The notes below the pieces were generated by a model. The model saw only the letters and a list, made by a program, of their open reading frames with translations. It was not told the DNA's origin and did not search any database. From Pseudomonadota bacterium (GTDB lineage: Bacteria; Pseudomonadota; Gammaproteobacteria; Burkholderiales; JABEVD01), in NCBI GenBank assembly GCA_021848825.1, contig JAJZTQ010000004.1:93962-142061 (forward strand): a DNA stretch of 48,100 nt, given 5' to 3'. Both the position numbers and the translations under genes were made by a program. Below, piece by piece: positions 28,322 through 35,828 of this stretch. The first letter of the stretch is position 1. Every line of letters starts with the position of its first letter.

Positions 28322-28401
28322 TTTTCAAACCGAACTCGGGCTATATTCTAATTGAGTCTCTATTAAAACTGTCGACATAAATTCAGGATTCACCTCGCAA
28401 T

Positions 28402-29373
28402 ATGAAAAGGCTTGCTTTTCTCTTTTCCGCTATTGTCCTCGCGGTTCTTCTTTGGCAGCTGGCGGGAAGAATTTTCACGAGTGGATCGGGCCGGCAGGAA
28501 GTCACGCTTTCCGGAAACATCGAGGCGCACCAGAGCGTATTGAGTTTCACTGAAGTCCAGGCCCCTGTCGTCTATCTTCCGTTCGACGAGGGAAAATGGA
28601 TCGAAGCGGGGACGGTGCTTGCAAAAGTGGATGACAGAAGCTACAGAAGGCAGCTCATGATCGATTCCACGAACCTTCAGGTCGCCCGGAAGCAGGAAGA
28701 AGTGAATCGAAGCAGTCTTCTGGCTGCCCTCGATACCGTGAAGAGCGATCGCTTCGATCTCGCGCAGAAGAAGCGGGATGACGCGCTGGCTCAAGCGCAG
28801 AAAAATGCAGGCGCAGTCTCCATGCAGGCGAGCGATCTCGCCCATACTGCAGCCCTTCAGTCGGAGGCCAACCTGGAGCACGACATGGCGCTCGTCTCCC
28901 TTGCGCGAAACAGCATCGCCCTTGCAAGGGCAAGCGTTTCGGCGGCTCGGGCAAAGGTGGATCTCGACAAGGTCACGCTTTCGAGAACCGAATTGAGAGC
29001 GCCGTTCAGCGGCGTGCTTGCAGTGAGGGAAGCGGAGCTGGGAGAGCTGGCGGGACCGGGCGTCGCCATTTTCACCCTGGACGATCTCGATCATGTCTGG
29101 CTCAGGGCCTATGTCAACGAGCAGAACCTCGGCCAGATCCGCCTCGGAGAAGAGGCGCAGATCAGGACGGATACCTATCCCGGAAAAATCTATCACGGGC
29201 GTATCGGGTTCATCTCCCCGGAAGCGGAATTCACGCCGAAAACAGTCGAAACCCATGCCGAGCGGGTCACGCTCGTCTACAGGATCAGGATAGACATCGA
29301 CAATCCCACCCATGAGCTTCTGCCTGGAATGCCGGCCAATGCGGTGATCGCCCTGCTGCCTCCGGGAAAATGA
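28402..29373 (+). CDS. HlyD-family adaptor of an ABC exporter (YbhG-like)
   Basis: 323 residues. A membrane anchor (LAFLFSAIVLAVLLWQLAG) is followed by the biotinyl-lipoyl-like strand SGNIEAHQSVLSF, a long Ala/Gln-rich coiled hairpin (about residues 85-185) and the second half ELRAPFSGVLAVREAELGEL, then a barrel domain. It matches YbhG/YhiI adaptors of YbhFSR-type ABC exporters in length and layout. It heads a five-gene operon and its TGA overlaps the ATG of the first ATPase. The nearest ribosome-like AGGA lies about 17 nt upstream, so initiation may be weak. Confidence 0.9.
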   Translation: MKRLAFLFSAIVLAVLLWQLAGRIFTSGSGRQEVTLSGNIEAHQSVLSFTEVQAPVVYLPFDEGKWIEAGTVLAKVDDRSYRRQLMIDSTNLQVARKQEEVNRSSLLAALDTVKSDRFDLAQKKRDDALAQAQKNAGAVSMQASDLAHTAALQSEANLEHDMALVSLARNSIALARASVSAARAKVDLDKVTLSRTELRAPFSGVLAVREAELGELAGPGVAIFTLDDLDHVWLRAYVNEQNLGQIRLGEEAQIRTDTYPGKIYHGRIGFISPEAEFTPKTVETHAERVTLVYRIRIDIDNPTHELLPGMPANAVIALLPPGK

Positions 29374-30296
29374 TGGAAAACGCGATCCTCGTCAGCCATC
29401 TCGGCAAAAGCTTCGGCGAAGTGAAGGCGGTGAGGGATATCAGCTTTTCGGTCACCCGCGGCGAGATCTTCGGTCTCGTCGGGCCGGATGGGGCTGGCAA
29501 GACCACCATCATGAGGATGCTTGCAGGGGTATTGCAGCCGGACGAAGGCGAGATCGATTTGGACGGCCTGGACATGCTGAAGGATGCCGAGAATGCAAAA
29601 CTGCATCTCAGCTACATGCCCCAGCGTTTCGGTCTCTATGAAGACCTGACCGTATCCGAGAACATCTTCTTCTACGGGGAGCTTTTTTCCGTGCCGAGAG
29701 CGGAGCGGATTTCGAGAAGCAGGGAATTGCTCGAGGCTGCAGGACTCCTGCCTTTCGGAAAGAGGCTGGCAGGGCAGCTCTCGGGGGGAATGAAGCAGAA
29801 GCTGGGCCTCGTCTGCGCGCTCATCCACACGCCCAGAGTTCTTCTTCTCGACGAACCCACCACGGGGGTGGATCCGGTATCGAGAAGGGATTTCTGGGCG
29901 ATACTCTACAACCTGAGAGAAAGCGGCGTGACCATCGTCCTTTCCACAGCCTACATGGATGAAGCCGAGCGGTGCTCCCGGCTCGCCCTTCTTCACGAAG
30001 GGAAAATCAGGCATTGCGATACCCCTTCGCGTCTCAAGGAATCCATGCCGGGCGCATTGATCTCGATTTTTTCCGGGAATCCTAGAAAGACGAGGGAAGT
30101 CGTCTCGAACCAGCCAGGGGTGCTCGGCGTGCTGCTGATGGGGGACAGAATCCATGTCCGGGTGGACGATGCGGCGACCAGGATTCCAGAGCTCGAGAAG
30201 CTCGTATCGGGACAAGGCGAATTCGAAATCCGCATCGCAGAACCTGGAATCGAGGATGTCTTCGTCGCGCTTCTCGACGAAAGGGAAGAAGCATGA
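29370..30296 (+). CDS. ABC exporter ATPase 1 (equivalent to N-terminal half of YbhF)
   Basis: 308 residues. Walker A GPDGAGKTT (about residues 37-45), Q-loop MPQRFGLYEDLTV, signature LSGGMKQKLGL, Walker B VLLLDEPTTGVDP, and a C-terminal accessory domain ending GIEDVFVALLDERE. All ATPase motifs are intact. In E. coli YbhF two such halves are fused in one chain; here this gene and the next are separate but coupled by a 4-nt ATGA overlap. Together they should power the two permeases that follow. Confidence 0.92.
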   Translation: MMENAILVSHLGKSFGEVKAVRDISFSVTRGEIFGLVGPDGAGKTTIMRMLAGVLQPDEGEIDLDGLDMLKDAENAKLHLSYMPQRFGLYEDLTVSENIFFYGELFSVPRAERISRSRELLEAAGLLPFGKRLAGQLSGGMKQKLGLVCALIHTPRVLLLDEPTTGVDPVSRRDFWAILYNLRESGVTIVLSTAYMDEAERCSRLALLHEGKIRHCDTPSRLKESMPGALISIFSGNPRKTREVVSNQPGVLGVLLMGDRIHVRVDDAATRIPELEKLVSGQGEFEIRIAEPGIEDVFVALLDEREEA

Positions 30297-31240
30297 GCGG
30301 GGAGTCGAAGGCGATCGTCGCGCAGGGATTGAGCAAGCGCTTCCAGTCCTTTCTCGCGGTCGACAATCTCGACCTAGAGATAGCAAAGGGGGAAGTCGTC
30401 GGCTTCATCGGGCCCAACGGGGCGGGAAAGTCGACCACGCTGCGCATGCTTTGCGGCCTTCTTCGCCCGAGTTCGGGGAAAGCCCATGTCGCCGGATACG
30501 ATGTCGAGAAAGATCCGGAGGCAGTGAGGGAGCACATCGGCTACATGTCGCAGAAATTCTCCCTCTACAACGATCTCACCGTCAGGGAGAATCTCCGCTT
30601 CTTCGGCGGAATCTATCGCGTTCCGAAAAAGGAATTCGCCGGGAGAATGAATTTTGCAGTTTCAATGGCGGGGCTTGAAGGGCGCGAAGACATGCTCGTC
30701 CACACGCTCGCCGGGGGATGGAAACAGCGTCTTGCACTGGGATGCGCAATCCTTCACCGTCCCCCCATCCTTTTCCTGGACGAGCCCACTTCGGGAGTCG
30801 AACCTGAAGCGAGAAGGCGGTTCTGGGACCTGATCCACGATCTGGCGTCAGATGGCGTGACCATCCTGGTATCGACCCATTACATGGACGAAGCCGAATA
30901 CTGCAACAGGATCGCGCTCATCAATCGGGGAAGGCTCGTCGCGATGGGTTCGCCTGGCGAACTGAGATTGCGCGATCTGGGCGGAAAGCTCGTCGAAATA
31001 GCCTGCTCGCCCTTGGGGGCTGCAGTCAATGCGCTGGCGGGTTCGGTGATCGAGGCGGCCATCTTCGGCGACAGGCTTCATGCCGTACTGGATCCGAACG
31101 GGCCGGACGGGGAGGAAATCAGGAAATTGCTCGAAGAAAAGGGAATGAATGTCGGCGCAATCCGCATGGTTTCGCCCAGCCTGGAGGATGTCTTCGTGAG
31201 GCTCGTTTCAGGCGGAAAGGAAGAAAGGGTATTGTCTTGA
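30293..31240 (+). CDS. ABC exporter ATPase 2 (equivalent to C-terminal half of YbhF)
   Basis: 315 residues. Walker A GPNGAGKST, Q-loop MSQKFSLYNDLTV and Walker B ILFLDEPTSGVEP are normal. The signature loop reads LAGGWKQRLALG, with Ala in place of the usual Ser and Trp after the glycines; the corresponding half of YbhF is also degenerate there, suggesting one asymmetric ATP site in the heterodimer. It ends SLEDVFVRLVSGGKEE. The stop overlaps the TTG start of the first permease. Confidence 0.92.
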   Translation: MSGESKAIVAQGLSKRFQSFLAVDNLDLEIAKGEVVGFIGPNGAGKSTTLRMLCGLLRPSSGKAHVAGYDVEKDPEAVREHIGYMSQKFSLYNDLTVRENLRFFGGIYRVPKKEFAGRMNFAVSMAGLEGREDMLVHTLAGGWKQRLALGCAILHRPPILFLDEPTSGVEPEARRRFWDLIHDLASDGVTILVSTHYMDEAEYCNRIALINRGRLVAMGSPGELRLRDLGGKLVEIACSPLGAAVNALAGSVIEAAIFGDRLHAVLDPNGPDGEEIRKLLEEKGMNVGAIRMVSPSLEDVFVRLVSGGKEERVLS

Positions 31241-32328
31241 ACATCAGGAGAATGCTGGCGATGGCATACAAGGAAACGCTCCAGATCCGGCGTGACCCCA
31301 GAAGCCTTGCGATTGCGCTCTTGATGCCATTGATGCAGATGTTGATGCTGGGATATGGCGTGAGCCTCGACATCAAGCATGTTCCATTGTGCCTTTATGA
31401 CCAGGAAAACAGCCAGAACAGCCGGCTCCTGGCAGACGATTTCGTTTCCTCGAAATGGTTTTCGGTCAGCAGGGTTTTGACAAGCGAAGAAGGCATAAGA
31501 GATGCGATGGACAGGGGGGAATGCGTCGCGGCGCTGGTCATTCCTTCGAATTTTTCCAGAAGGCTCGCGATGACAAAGCGCGCCTCGGTTCAGGCCATCT
31601 TCGATGCGACGGACGTCAACACCACCAATATCGCGCTGGGGTACGCACAGGGGATCATGGCCCGGACCTCCACCCTTCCCTCGACAGTCGATTTCGAGCC
31701 TGGAACCTGGTTCAACGAAACGCTGGACAGCCGAAATTTCATCATCCCGGGCGTCATTGCAGTCATCCTTGCGCTGGTCGGTGCGCAGCTCACTTCCCTC
31801 ACGATTTCAAGGGAATGGGAAAGGGGGACGATGGAGCAGCTCATCTCGACGCCGATCAGCGCATCCGAGGTCTTGGTCGGCAAGCTGATTCCCTATGTTG
31901 CAATCGGCTTCATCAATGCAGGGTTCTGCCTGGTCAGCGCGGTTTACTGGTTCGGGGTTCCGTTCAGGGGAAGCATGGGAACCCTTTTCGTCACGACTTC
32001 GCTCTTCATCGTCGTCGTTCTGGGAATAGGCTATCTCATTTCGGTGAGGGTGAGGAGCCAGCTCGGGGCGAGCCAGATCGCGCTTCTCGTCACCATGCTG
32101 CCCACCACCCTGCTCTCAGGCTACACCTTTCCGATAGACCAGATGCCGCAGGCGATCCAGGCCATTTCTCTGGTCGTCTACCCGAGATATTTCGTGACCA
32201 TTCTGCGCGCCATATTCCTCAAGGGAAGCGGGCTCGATGACCTGTGGATGCCGGTGTCAGGCCTTGCGATATACGCGATAGTCATCGTCTGGCTCGCATC
32301 CACCGCATTCAGGAAAAGGCTGGACTGA
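31237..32328 (+). CDS. ABC-2 type permease (YbhS-like)
   Basis: 363 residues. One N-terminal helix (SLAIALLMPLMQMLMLGYGV), a periplasmic domain of about 150 residues, then five C-terminal helices including PGVIAVILALVGAQLTSL and an ABC-2 signature near REWERGTMEQLISTPIS. The start appears to be TTG at 31237, overlapping the upstream TGA (TTGA), with AAAGGG about 8 nt before; an ATG at 31252 would shorten it by five residues. It pairs with the next permease to form the membrane channel. Confidence 0.88.
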   Translation: MNIRRMLAMAYKETLQIRRDPRSLAIALLMPLMQMLMLGYGVSLDIKHVPLCLYDQENSQNSRLLADDFVSSKWFSVSRVLTSEEGIRDAMDRGECVAALVIPSNFSRRLAMTKRASVQAIFDATDVNTTNIALGYAQGIMARTSTLPSTVDFEPGTWFNETLDSRNFIIPGVIAVILALVGAQLTSLTISREWERGTMEQLISTPISASEVLVGKLIPYVAIGFINAGFCLVSAVYWFGVPFRGSMGTLFVTTSLFIVVVLGIGYLISVRVRSQLGASQIALLVTMLPTTLLSGYTFPIDQMPQAIQAISLVVYPRYFVTILRAIFLKGSGLDDLWMPVSGLAIYAIVIVWLASTAFRKRLD

Positions 32329-32329
32329 A

Positions 32330-33424
32330 GTGCTGGAGCGTCTCGCCGTGATGCTGATGAAGGAATTTCTGGAGCTCAAGCGCGACAGGTGGGCGATGTT
32401 CAGGCTTATCGTGCCCTTGATCGTGCAGATGCTCGTTTTCGGCTATGCGGCGACCTTCACCGTCCATCATGTCGCCACTTCTGTTCTCGATCTCGACAGA
32501 AGCCAGGCGAGCCGAAGCCTGATCTCGCATTTCGTCGCCACTTCGCGCTTCGATATCGTGGACTATGCGCAAAAGCAGTCGGAAATCACCCATGACATCG
32601 ATACCGGGCGGGCGACGATCGCCATCGTCATCCATGCAGGCTTCAGCCGCATGCTGGACAAGGGTGCGGCCCTCCAGGTCATCGTCGATGGGACGAACTC
32701 CAATACCGCGCTGATCGCGCTGGGATACCTAAGCCAGATCGTGTCCGGATTCTCTCTGGAGCAGTCGGGGGCTTCGGGAATCGGGATTTCGCTTCAGGCC
32801 CGTCCCTGGTTCAACGAAGGGCTGGACGACCGCTGGTTCTTCATTCCGGGGGTGATAGGCACGCTGACGCTTCTCCAGGTCGTCAGCCTGACCGCATTTG
32901 CAATCGTTCGCGAAAGGGAAGTGGGGACGCTAGAGCAGATCATGGTGAGCCCGATCAGGCCTTTCGAATTCATCCTCGGGAAAACCGTCCCATTCTTCCT
33001 CATCGGGCTGGGCGACATCCTCCTGGTCAGCGCCTTCGGCATACTCTGGTTCCATGTCTCGTTCATGGGGAATCCCTGGGTGATGCTGGCGGGCGCTTCG
33101 TTGTTTCTGCTTGCGGCGCTGGGGATAGGCCTTCTCCTTTCCACCTTTTCGAGAACACAGCAGCAGGCCTTTTCATTGAATTTCTTCTTCGTGAACCCGT
33201 TGTTCATCCTTTCCGGATTCGCCTTTCCGATCGCAGCGATGCCCGAATTCCTGCGATGGTTCACCTACATCAATCCGCTTCGCTATTTCCTCATCGTATT
33301 AAGGGCGGTTTTTCTGAAGGGAGTGGGATTTACCGTGCTCTGGCCGGAGCTATCCGCTTTGGCGCTGCTTGCCTTTGTCGCGCTTTCATTGAGCGTATTG
33401 CGCTTCAGGAAGTCGCTCGACTAG
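32330..33424 (+). CDS. ABC-2 type permease (YbhR-like)
   Basis: 364 residues with the same layout as its neighbour: N-terminal helix (FRLIVPLIVQMLVFGYAATF), periplasmic domain, then five helices with REREVGTLEQIMVSPIRPFE as the ABC-2 coupling motif and SLNFFFVNPLFILSGFAFPI near the C-terminus. The GTG start at 32330 follows the previous stop by one base. It completes a YbhG-F(split)-S-R exporter; relatives move cationic drugs or Na+/Li+, but the substrate here is unknown. Confidence 0.9.
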   Translation: MLERLAVMLMKEFLELKRDRWAMFRLIVPLIVQMLVFGYAATFTVHHVATSVLDLDRSQASRSLISHFVATSRFDIVDYAQKQSEITHDIDTGRATIAIVIHAGFSRMLDKGAALQVIVDGTNSNTALIALGYLSQIVSGFSLEQSGASGIGISLQARPWFNEGLDDRWFFIPGVIGTLTLLQVVSLTAFAIVREREVGTLEQIMVSPIRPFEFILGKTVPFFLIGLGDILLVSAFGILWFHVSFMGNPWVMLAGASLFLLAALGIGLLLSTFSRTQQQAFSLNFFFVNPLFILSGFAFPIAAMPEFLRWFTYINPLRYFLIVLRAVFLKGVGFTVLWPELSALALLAFVALSLSVLRFRKSLD

Positions 33425-33441
33425 CATTGACCGCAGCGCTG

Positions 33442-33513
33442 CTGTCATTCCTGGCGCCGCTTTTGTCATTCGAGCGCCTCTCCTGTCATTCCGAGCGCCA
33501 GAGAGGAATCTTT
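33442..33513. repeat. GTCATTC-rich repeat block, copy A (truncated palindromic element)
   Basis: A 72-bp stretch with three GTCATTC motifs, ending in CTGTCATTCCGAGCGCCAG (33482-33500) and GAGGAATCTTT (33503-33513). It matches the block at 33859-33930 almost base for base over its whole length. The right half of the palindromic element, present in the other copies, is missing here. Confidence 0.75.
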
Positions 33514-33555
33514 CCCTCGCCCGGACGCCCATGCAGAGCTGGGCCCCTGATTTTG

Positions 33556-33771
33556 TCACGGATTTCGCCTGAGCGGATCGAGCAGCCCTTTCAGTCCGTT
33601 GTGGTCGATCTCCTGCATGAGCTCCAGGAGGCGCCCGATCTCGCCTTTTGGAAAGCCCCGTCTCGCGAACCAGTTGAGATAGTTTCCGGGAAGGTCGCAG
33701 ATCTTCCTCCCCTTGTATTTGCCGTAAGGCATGGCCGTATTGATCAGCTTTTCGAGGTCGTTCGCTTCCAT
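33556..33771 (-). CDS. DUF3820 small protein (intact copy)
   Basis: 71 residues, starting MEANDLEKLINTAMPYGKYK. The conserved core is MPYGKYKGRKICDLPGNYL followed by NWFARRGFPKGEIGRLLELM, diagnostic of DUF3820, a short family of unknown biochemical role sometimes labelled as quorum-sensing-regulated virulence factor. The ATG at 33771 has a good AAAGGA site 6 nt upstream; the frame is open further but that part is repeat sequence. A second, damaged copy lies 310 nt away with the same strand, same start and near-identical flanks, showing a recent tandem duplication. Confidence 0.82.
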   Translation of the reverse strand: MEANDLEKLINTAMPYGKYKGRKICDLPGNYLNWFARRGFPKGEIGRLLELMQEIDHNGLKGLLDPLRRNP

Positions 33772-33795
33772 GTCATCCTTTCCGGCTGCGCTCAC

Positions 33796-33841
33796 GTTGA
33801 ACCGAAAGCGATATTTCAAGACCAGGCACGCTTTTCTGTCA
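33796..33841. repeat. 46-bp companion repeat, copy 1
   Basis: Starts GTTGAACCGAAAGCGATATT and runs into CTGTCA. A second copy at 35069-35114 differs at only about nine positions. Both copies lie just ahead of GTCATTCC elements, so the two sequences probably travel as one module. Confidence 0.65.
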
Positions 33842-33858
33842 CGCTTCCCTCGCTTCCC

Positions 33859-33963
33859 TGTCATTCCGGGCTGCCGCTTTTGTCATTCGAGCGGCTGTCC
33901 TGTCATTCCGAGCACCAGCGAGGAATCTTTACTGGAGGATTTCTCCCTGTCGTCGAAATGACA
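33859..33963. repeat. GTCATTC block plus full palindromic TGTCATT/AATGACA element, copy B
   Basis: 33859-33930 repeats copy A. The complete element is 33901-33963: left end TGTCATTCCGAG, right end TCGAAATGACA, with imperfect inner arms GAGGAATC and GATTTCTCC, so a transcript could fold into one long hairpin. The 63-bp size, terminal inverted repeats and GC-poor centre resemble a miniature non-autonomous element. It overlaps the 3' end of the broken DUF3820 gene. Confidence 0.75.
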
Positions 33964-34155
33964 ATTGGCGGATCGTTCGCCCGAACACCCATGCGGACCC
34001 GGGCCTCCGATTTTTTCACGGATTTCGCCTTTCGGAAAGCCGCATCTTGCGAACCAGTTGAGATAGTTTCCCGGAAGGTCCGAGCTCTTTCGCCCCTTGA
34101 ACTTGCCGTAAGGCATTTCAGTATCCACGAGTTTCTGCAGGTCATTCGCTTCCAT
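33883..34155 (-). pseudogene. DUF3820 copy 2, C-terminus lost by internal deletion
   Basis: The first 45 codons match the intact copy (MEANDLQKLVDTEMPYGKFK, then GRKSSDLPGNYL and FARCGFPKGEI), with its own GAAGGAT ribosome site. At GEI the sequence jumps to what in the intact copy is the very end of the gene. In the intact copy GATCTCGCC (33637-33645) and GATTTCGCC (33561-33569) lie 76 bp apart; here only one GATTTCGCC (34021-34029) remains, so 76 bp were lost between short direct repeats. The resulting frameshift reads through the old stop into the neighbouring palindromic repeat, giving an unrelated 45-residue tail that ends GMTGQPLE. Confidence 0.75.
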
Positions 34156-34326
34156 GAAATCCTTCAGGCCCGCCGCGTCGGGGAGGCGCCGCTTGCAAAC
34201 GGAGTCAACTGGTCTATTTTGAATAGTATCTCCATTTCATTTTCGACCAGCAGGGGCTCATGGCGAGCCCCAGCATCGAAGGCACGAAAATTTCGCGCAT
34301 CAAGCGCTGAATCCGGAGGTCAGAAA
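34156..34326. other. Gap without gene, AT-rich promoter-like stretch
   Basis: 171 bp between the broken DUF3820 copy and the secreted protein. It contains TTGCAA (34192) followed by AT-rich CTATTTTGAATAGTATCTCC, which could hold a weak promoter for the gene at 34327, and the GGAGG ribosome site at 34315-34319. No gene is supported. Confidence 0.4.
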
Positions 34327-35055
34327 ATGCGGATGTTTCGTTATGTCGTACTGGCTGTGCTGCTCTGTTCCTCGGTCGCCGCTGCCCAGGTGGGAGTCGG
34401 GATCGGCATCAGGCGTGAAAACGTCAGCATCGGCATCAATCTCTCCACCTACCCGCAACTTGTCGCCATTCCTGGTTACCCGGTCTACTATGCGCCGCGG
34501 CTCCCCATGAATTTCTTTTTTTACGACGGCATGTACTGGGTCTTCGTGGACGACAACTGGTACGAGAGCACCTGGTACAACGGCCCGTGGTGGCTCGTGG
34601 AGCCGGACTTCGTACCGGTGTTCATCCTGAGAATCCCGGTCCGCTACTACCGCCACCCTCCGGCATTCTTCCGCGGCTGGCGCCCCAATGCGCCGCCCCA
34701 TTGGGGCGAACACTGGGGCCGCAACTGGGAAGAACGCAGACGCGGATGGGACAAGTGGAACCGCAGCGCGGCGCCTGCTCCTGCGCCGCTGCCCTCCTAC
34801 CAGCGGCGGTATACGGGCGAGCGGTATCCGCGGCAGGTGCAGGAGCAGCACCAGCTTCAAGAGCGCAATTACCGCTACCAGCCTCGCGACGCCACGGTGC
34901 AGCGGCAATATCGGGAGCAGGCAGCGCCGCGCCCGCCCCGCGAAATGCGGATGCAGCCGCAGCAGCCACGGATGAACCAGGGGCGCGGGGATCATGGAGA
35001 AAGGAAGGGCGGCAGGGACGACTTCGGCGATGGCCGGCATCCCGACTCCCGCTGA
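34327..35055 (+). CDS. Secreted Trp/Tyr-rich protein with Arg/Gln/Pro-rich tail, function unknown
   Basis: 242 residues. A signal peptide (MRMFRYVVLAVLLCSSVAAA, cleaved before Q) sends it to the periplasm or beyond. The mature core is very rich in Trp and Tyr (FFFYDGMYWVFVDDNWYES, YNGPWWLVEPDF), followed by RVPVRYY-like and HWGEHWGRNWEERRRGW segments, then a disordered Arg/Gln/Pro tail. I do not recognise a characterised family; similar hypothetical proteins occur in betaproteobacteria. GGAGG lies 7 nt before the ATG at 34327; the frame is open for another kilobase upstream but that is repeat and permease sequence. Flanked on both sides by repeat elements. Confidence 0.8.
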   Translation: MRMFRYVVLAVLLCSSVAAAQVGVGIGIRRENVSIGINLSTYPQLVAIPGYPVYYAPRLPMNFFFYDGMYWVFVDDNWYESTWYNGPWWLVEPDFVPVFILRIPVRYYRHPPAFFRGWRPNAPPHWGEHWGRNWEERRRGWDKWNRSAAPAPAPLPSYQRRYTGERYPRQVQEQHQLQERNYRYQPRDATVQRQYREQAAPRPPREMRMQPQQPRMNQGRGDHGERKGGRDDFGDGRHPDSR

Positions 35056-35068
35056 AGGCTGCCCGAAT

Positions 35069-35173
35069 GTTCAACCGAAAGGGATATTTCGGGAGCAGGC
35101 ATGCCTTCCTGTCATTCCGAGCACCCGCAAGGAATCTTTCACTTCAGGATTTCTCCCTGTCGCCGAAATGACA
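35069..35173. repeat. Companion repeat copy 2 plus palindromic TGTCATT/AATGACA element, copy C
   Basis: 35069-35114 is the second copy of the 46-bp repeat found at 33796. It leads directly into the full palindromic element (35110-35173), with left end TGTCATTCCGAGCACC, right end CGCCGAAATGACA and the same inner GGAATCTTT / GGATTTCTCCCTGTCG as copy B. It begins 13 nt after the stop of the secreted-protein gene and could act as a terminator-like hairpin there. Confidence 0.75.
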
Positions 35174-35232
35174 ACGCCACTGGCCGAAAAGCGAGGCGGG
35201 CGTGGAAAGGCTGGAACGAAGCGCTTCCCTCG

Positions 35233-35679
35233 TCATCGGCCTGAAATGCCCAGGCGCATCTTCTTGTGAGGAATCCCTGCGTCCATGAAGACATCCCCTT
35301 CTTCGAGAAACCCCAGCCCTTCGTAGAAAGGGATGGATTCGAGCTGGGCGTCCAGTATCGCGTCGATGAATTCTCCCCTGACGGCATGCTCGATCGCCAG
35401 CGTCACAAGCCTCGTTCCCAGCCCCCTCCTTCGATATTCCTTCTTCACGGCCACACGCCCTATCTTGATCGATTCGCCATGGGGGAGCATGCGAAGCGTC
35501 GCGACAGCTTCCTCAGTCTTCAGCACCAGGAGATGGAAGGCGATCTTGTCTTCTTCGTCAATTTCAAGTTCTTCCGGAACATGCTGTTCTTCGACGAATA
35601 CTTCCCGACGGAGACTCAGCGCCTTTTCCATGAGGGGGGAGGACCAGAGCAGGCTTTTTGTAGAAAATTCTTCGTCCAT
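35233..35679 (-). CDS. GNAT-family N-acetyltransferase (ElaA/YjcF-like)
   Basis: 148 residues. The substrate-side N-terminus LRREVFVEEQHVPEELEIDE is typical of the ElaA/YjcF group; the acetyl-CoA loop is IGRVAVKKEYRRRGLGTRLV (about residues 72-91), followed by AIEHA and the conserved FYEGLGF near the C-terminus, ending DVFMDAGIPHKKMRL. It acetylates a small amine or peptide N-terminus; substrate unknown. The start ATG at 35679 has only a weak GATGGGAA upstream. It lies downstream of the second outer-membrane factor gene on the same strand, 149 nt away, and its arginine codons are host-like (AGG runs). Confidence 0.88.
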   Translation of the reverse strand: MDEEFSTKSLLWSSPLMEKALSLRREVFVEEQHVPEELEIDEEDKIAFHLLVLKTEEAVATLRMLPHGESIKIGRVAVKKEYRRRGLGTRLVTLAIEHAVRGEFIDAILDAQLESIPFYEGLGFLEEGDVFMDAGIPHKKMRLGISGR

Positions 35680-35697
35680 TTATTCCCATCGATTCGA

Positions 35698-35732
35698 CGG
35701 ATCAGCGGGCAGGCGCCCGCCCTATAGATCCG
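35698..35732. other. Two-tier hairpin between outer-membrane factor and GNAT genes
   Basis: CGGATC (35698-35703) pairs with GATCCG (35727-35732), enclosing GCGGGC (35705-35710), loop AGGC, GCCCGC (35715-35720). No U tract follows on either strand, so it may be a rho-dependent or processing structure rather than an intrinsic terminator. Confidence 0.35.
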
Positions 35733-35795
35733 AAAAGTCTGTCGATTATATCGAAGAAACCGGATTTTCAGCCGATTCTCCGCAATTCGTCCCTC

Positions 35796-35816
35796 ATGTC
35801 GCAGATCGTGCGACAT
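35796..35816. promoter_or_regulatory. 8-bp perfect inverted repeat after the outer-membrane factor gene
   Basis: ATGTCGCA-GATCG-TGCGACAT, 13 nt beyond the stop of the outer-membrane factor gene on its strand. It shares the TGCGACA half-site with the 19-bp palindrome at 17799-17817 but in the opposite arrangement. It could be a hairpin in the transcript or a regulator site for the GNAT gene. Confidence 0.35.
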
Positions 35817-35828
35817 CGGGTCGCGAGG

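Noticed and set aside
28190-28401. Standard promoter pairs for the two divergent exporter operons
   Set aside because: Several -10-like stretches exist but no partner -35 at proper spacing was convincing by eye; only the inverted repeat was reported.
33256-34326. Upstream extension of the secreted-protein reading frame
   Set aside because: The frame is open but passes through the permease end and repeat blocks; a signal peptide and GGAGG site fix the start at 34327.
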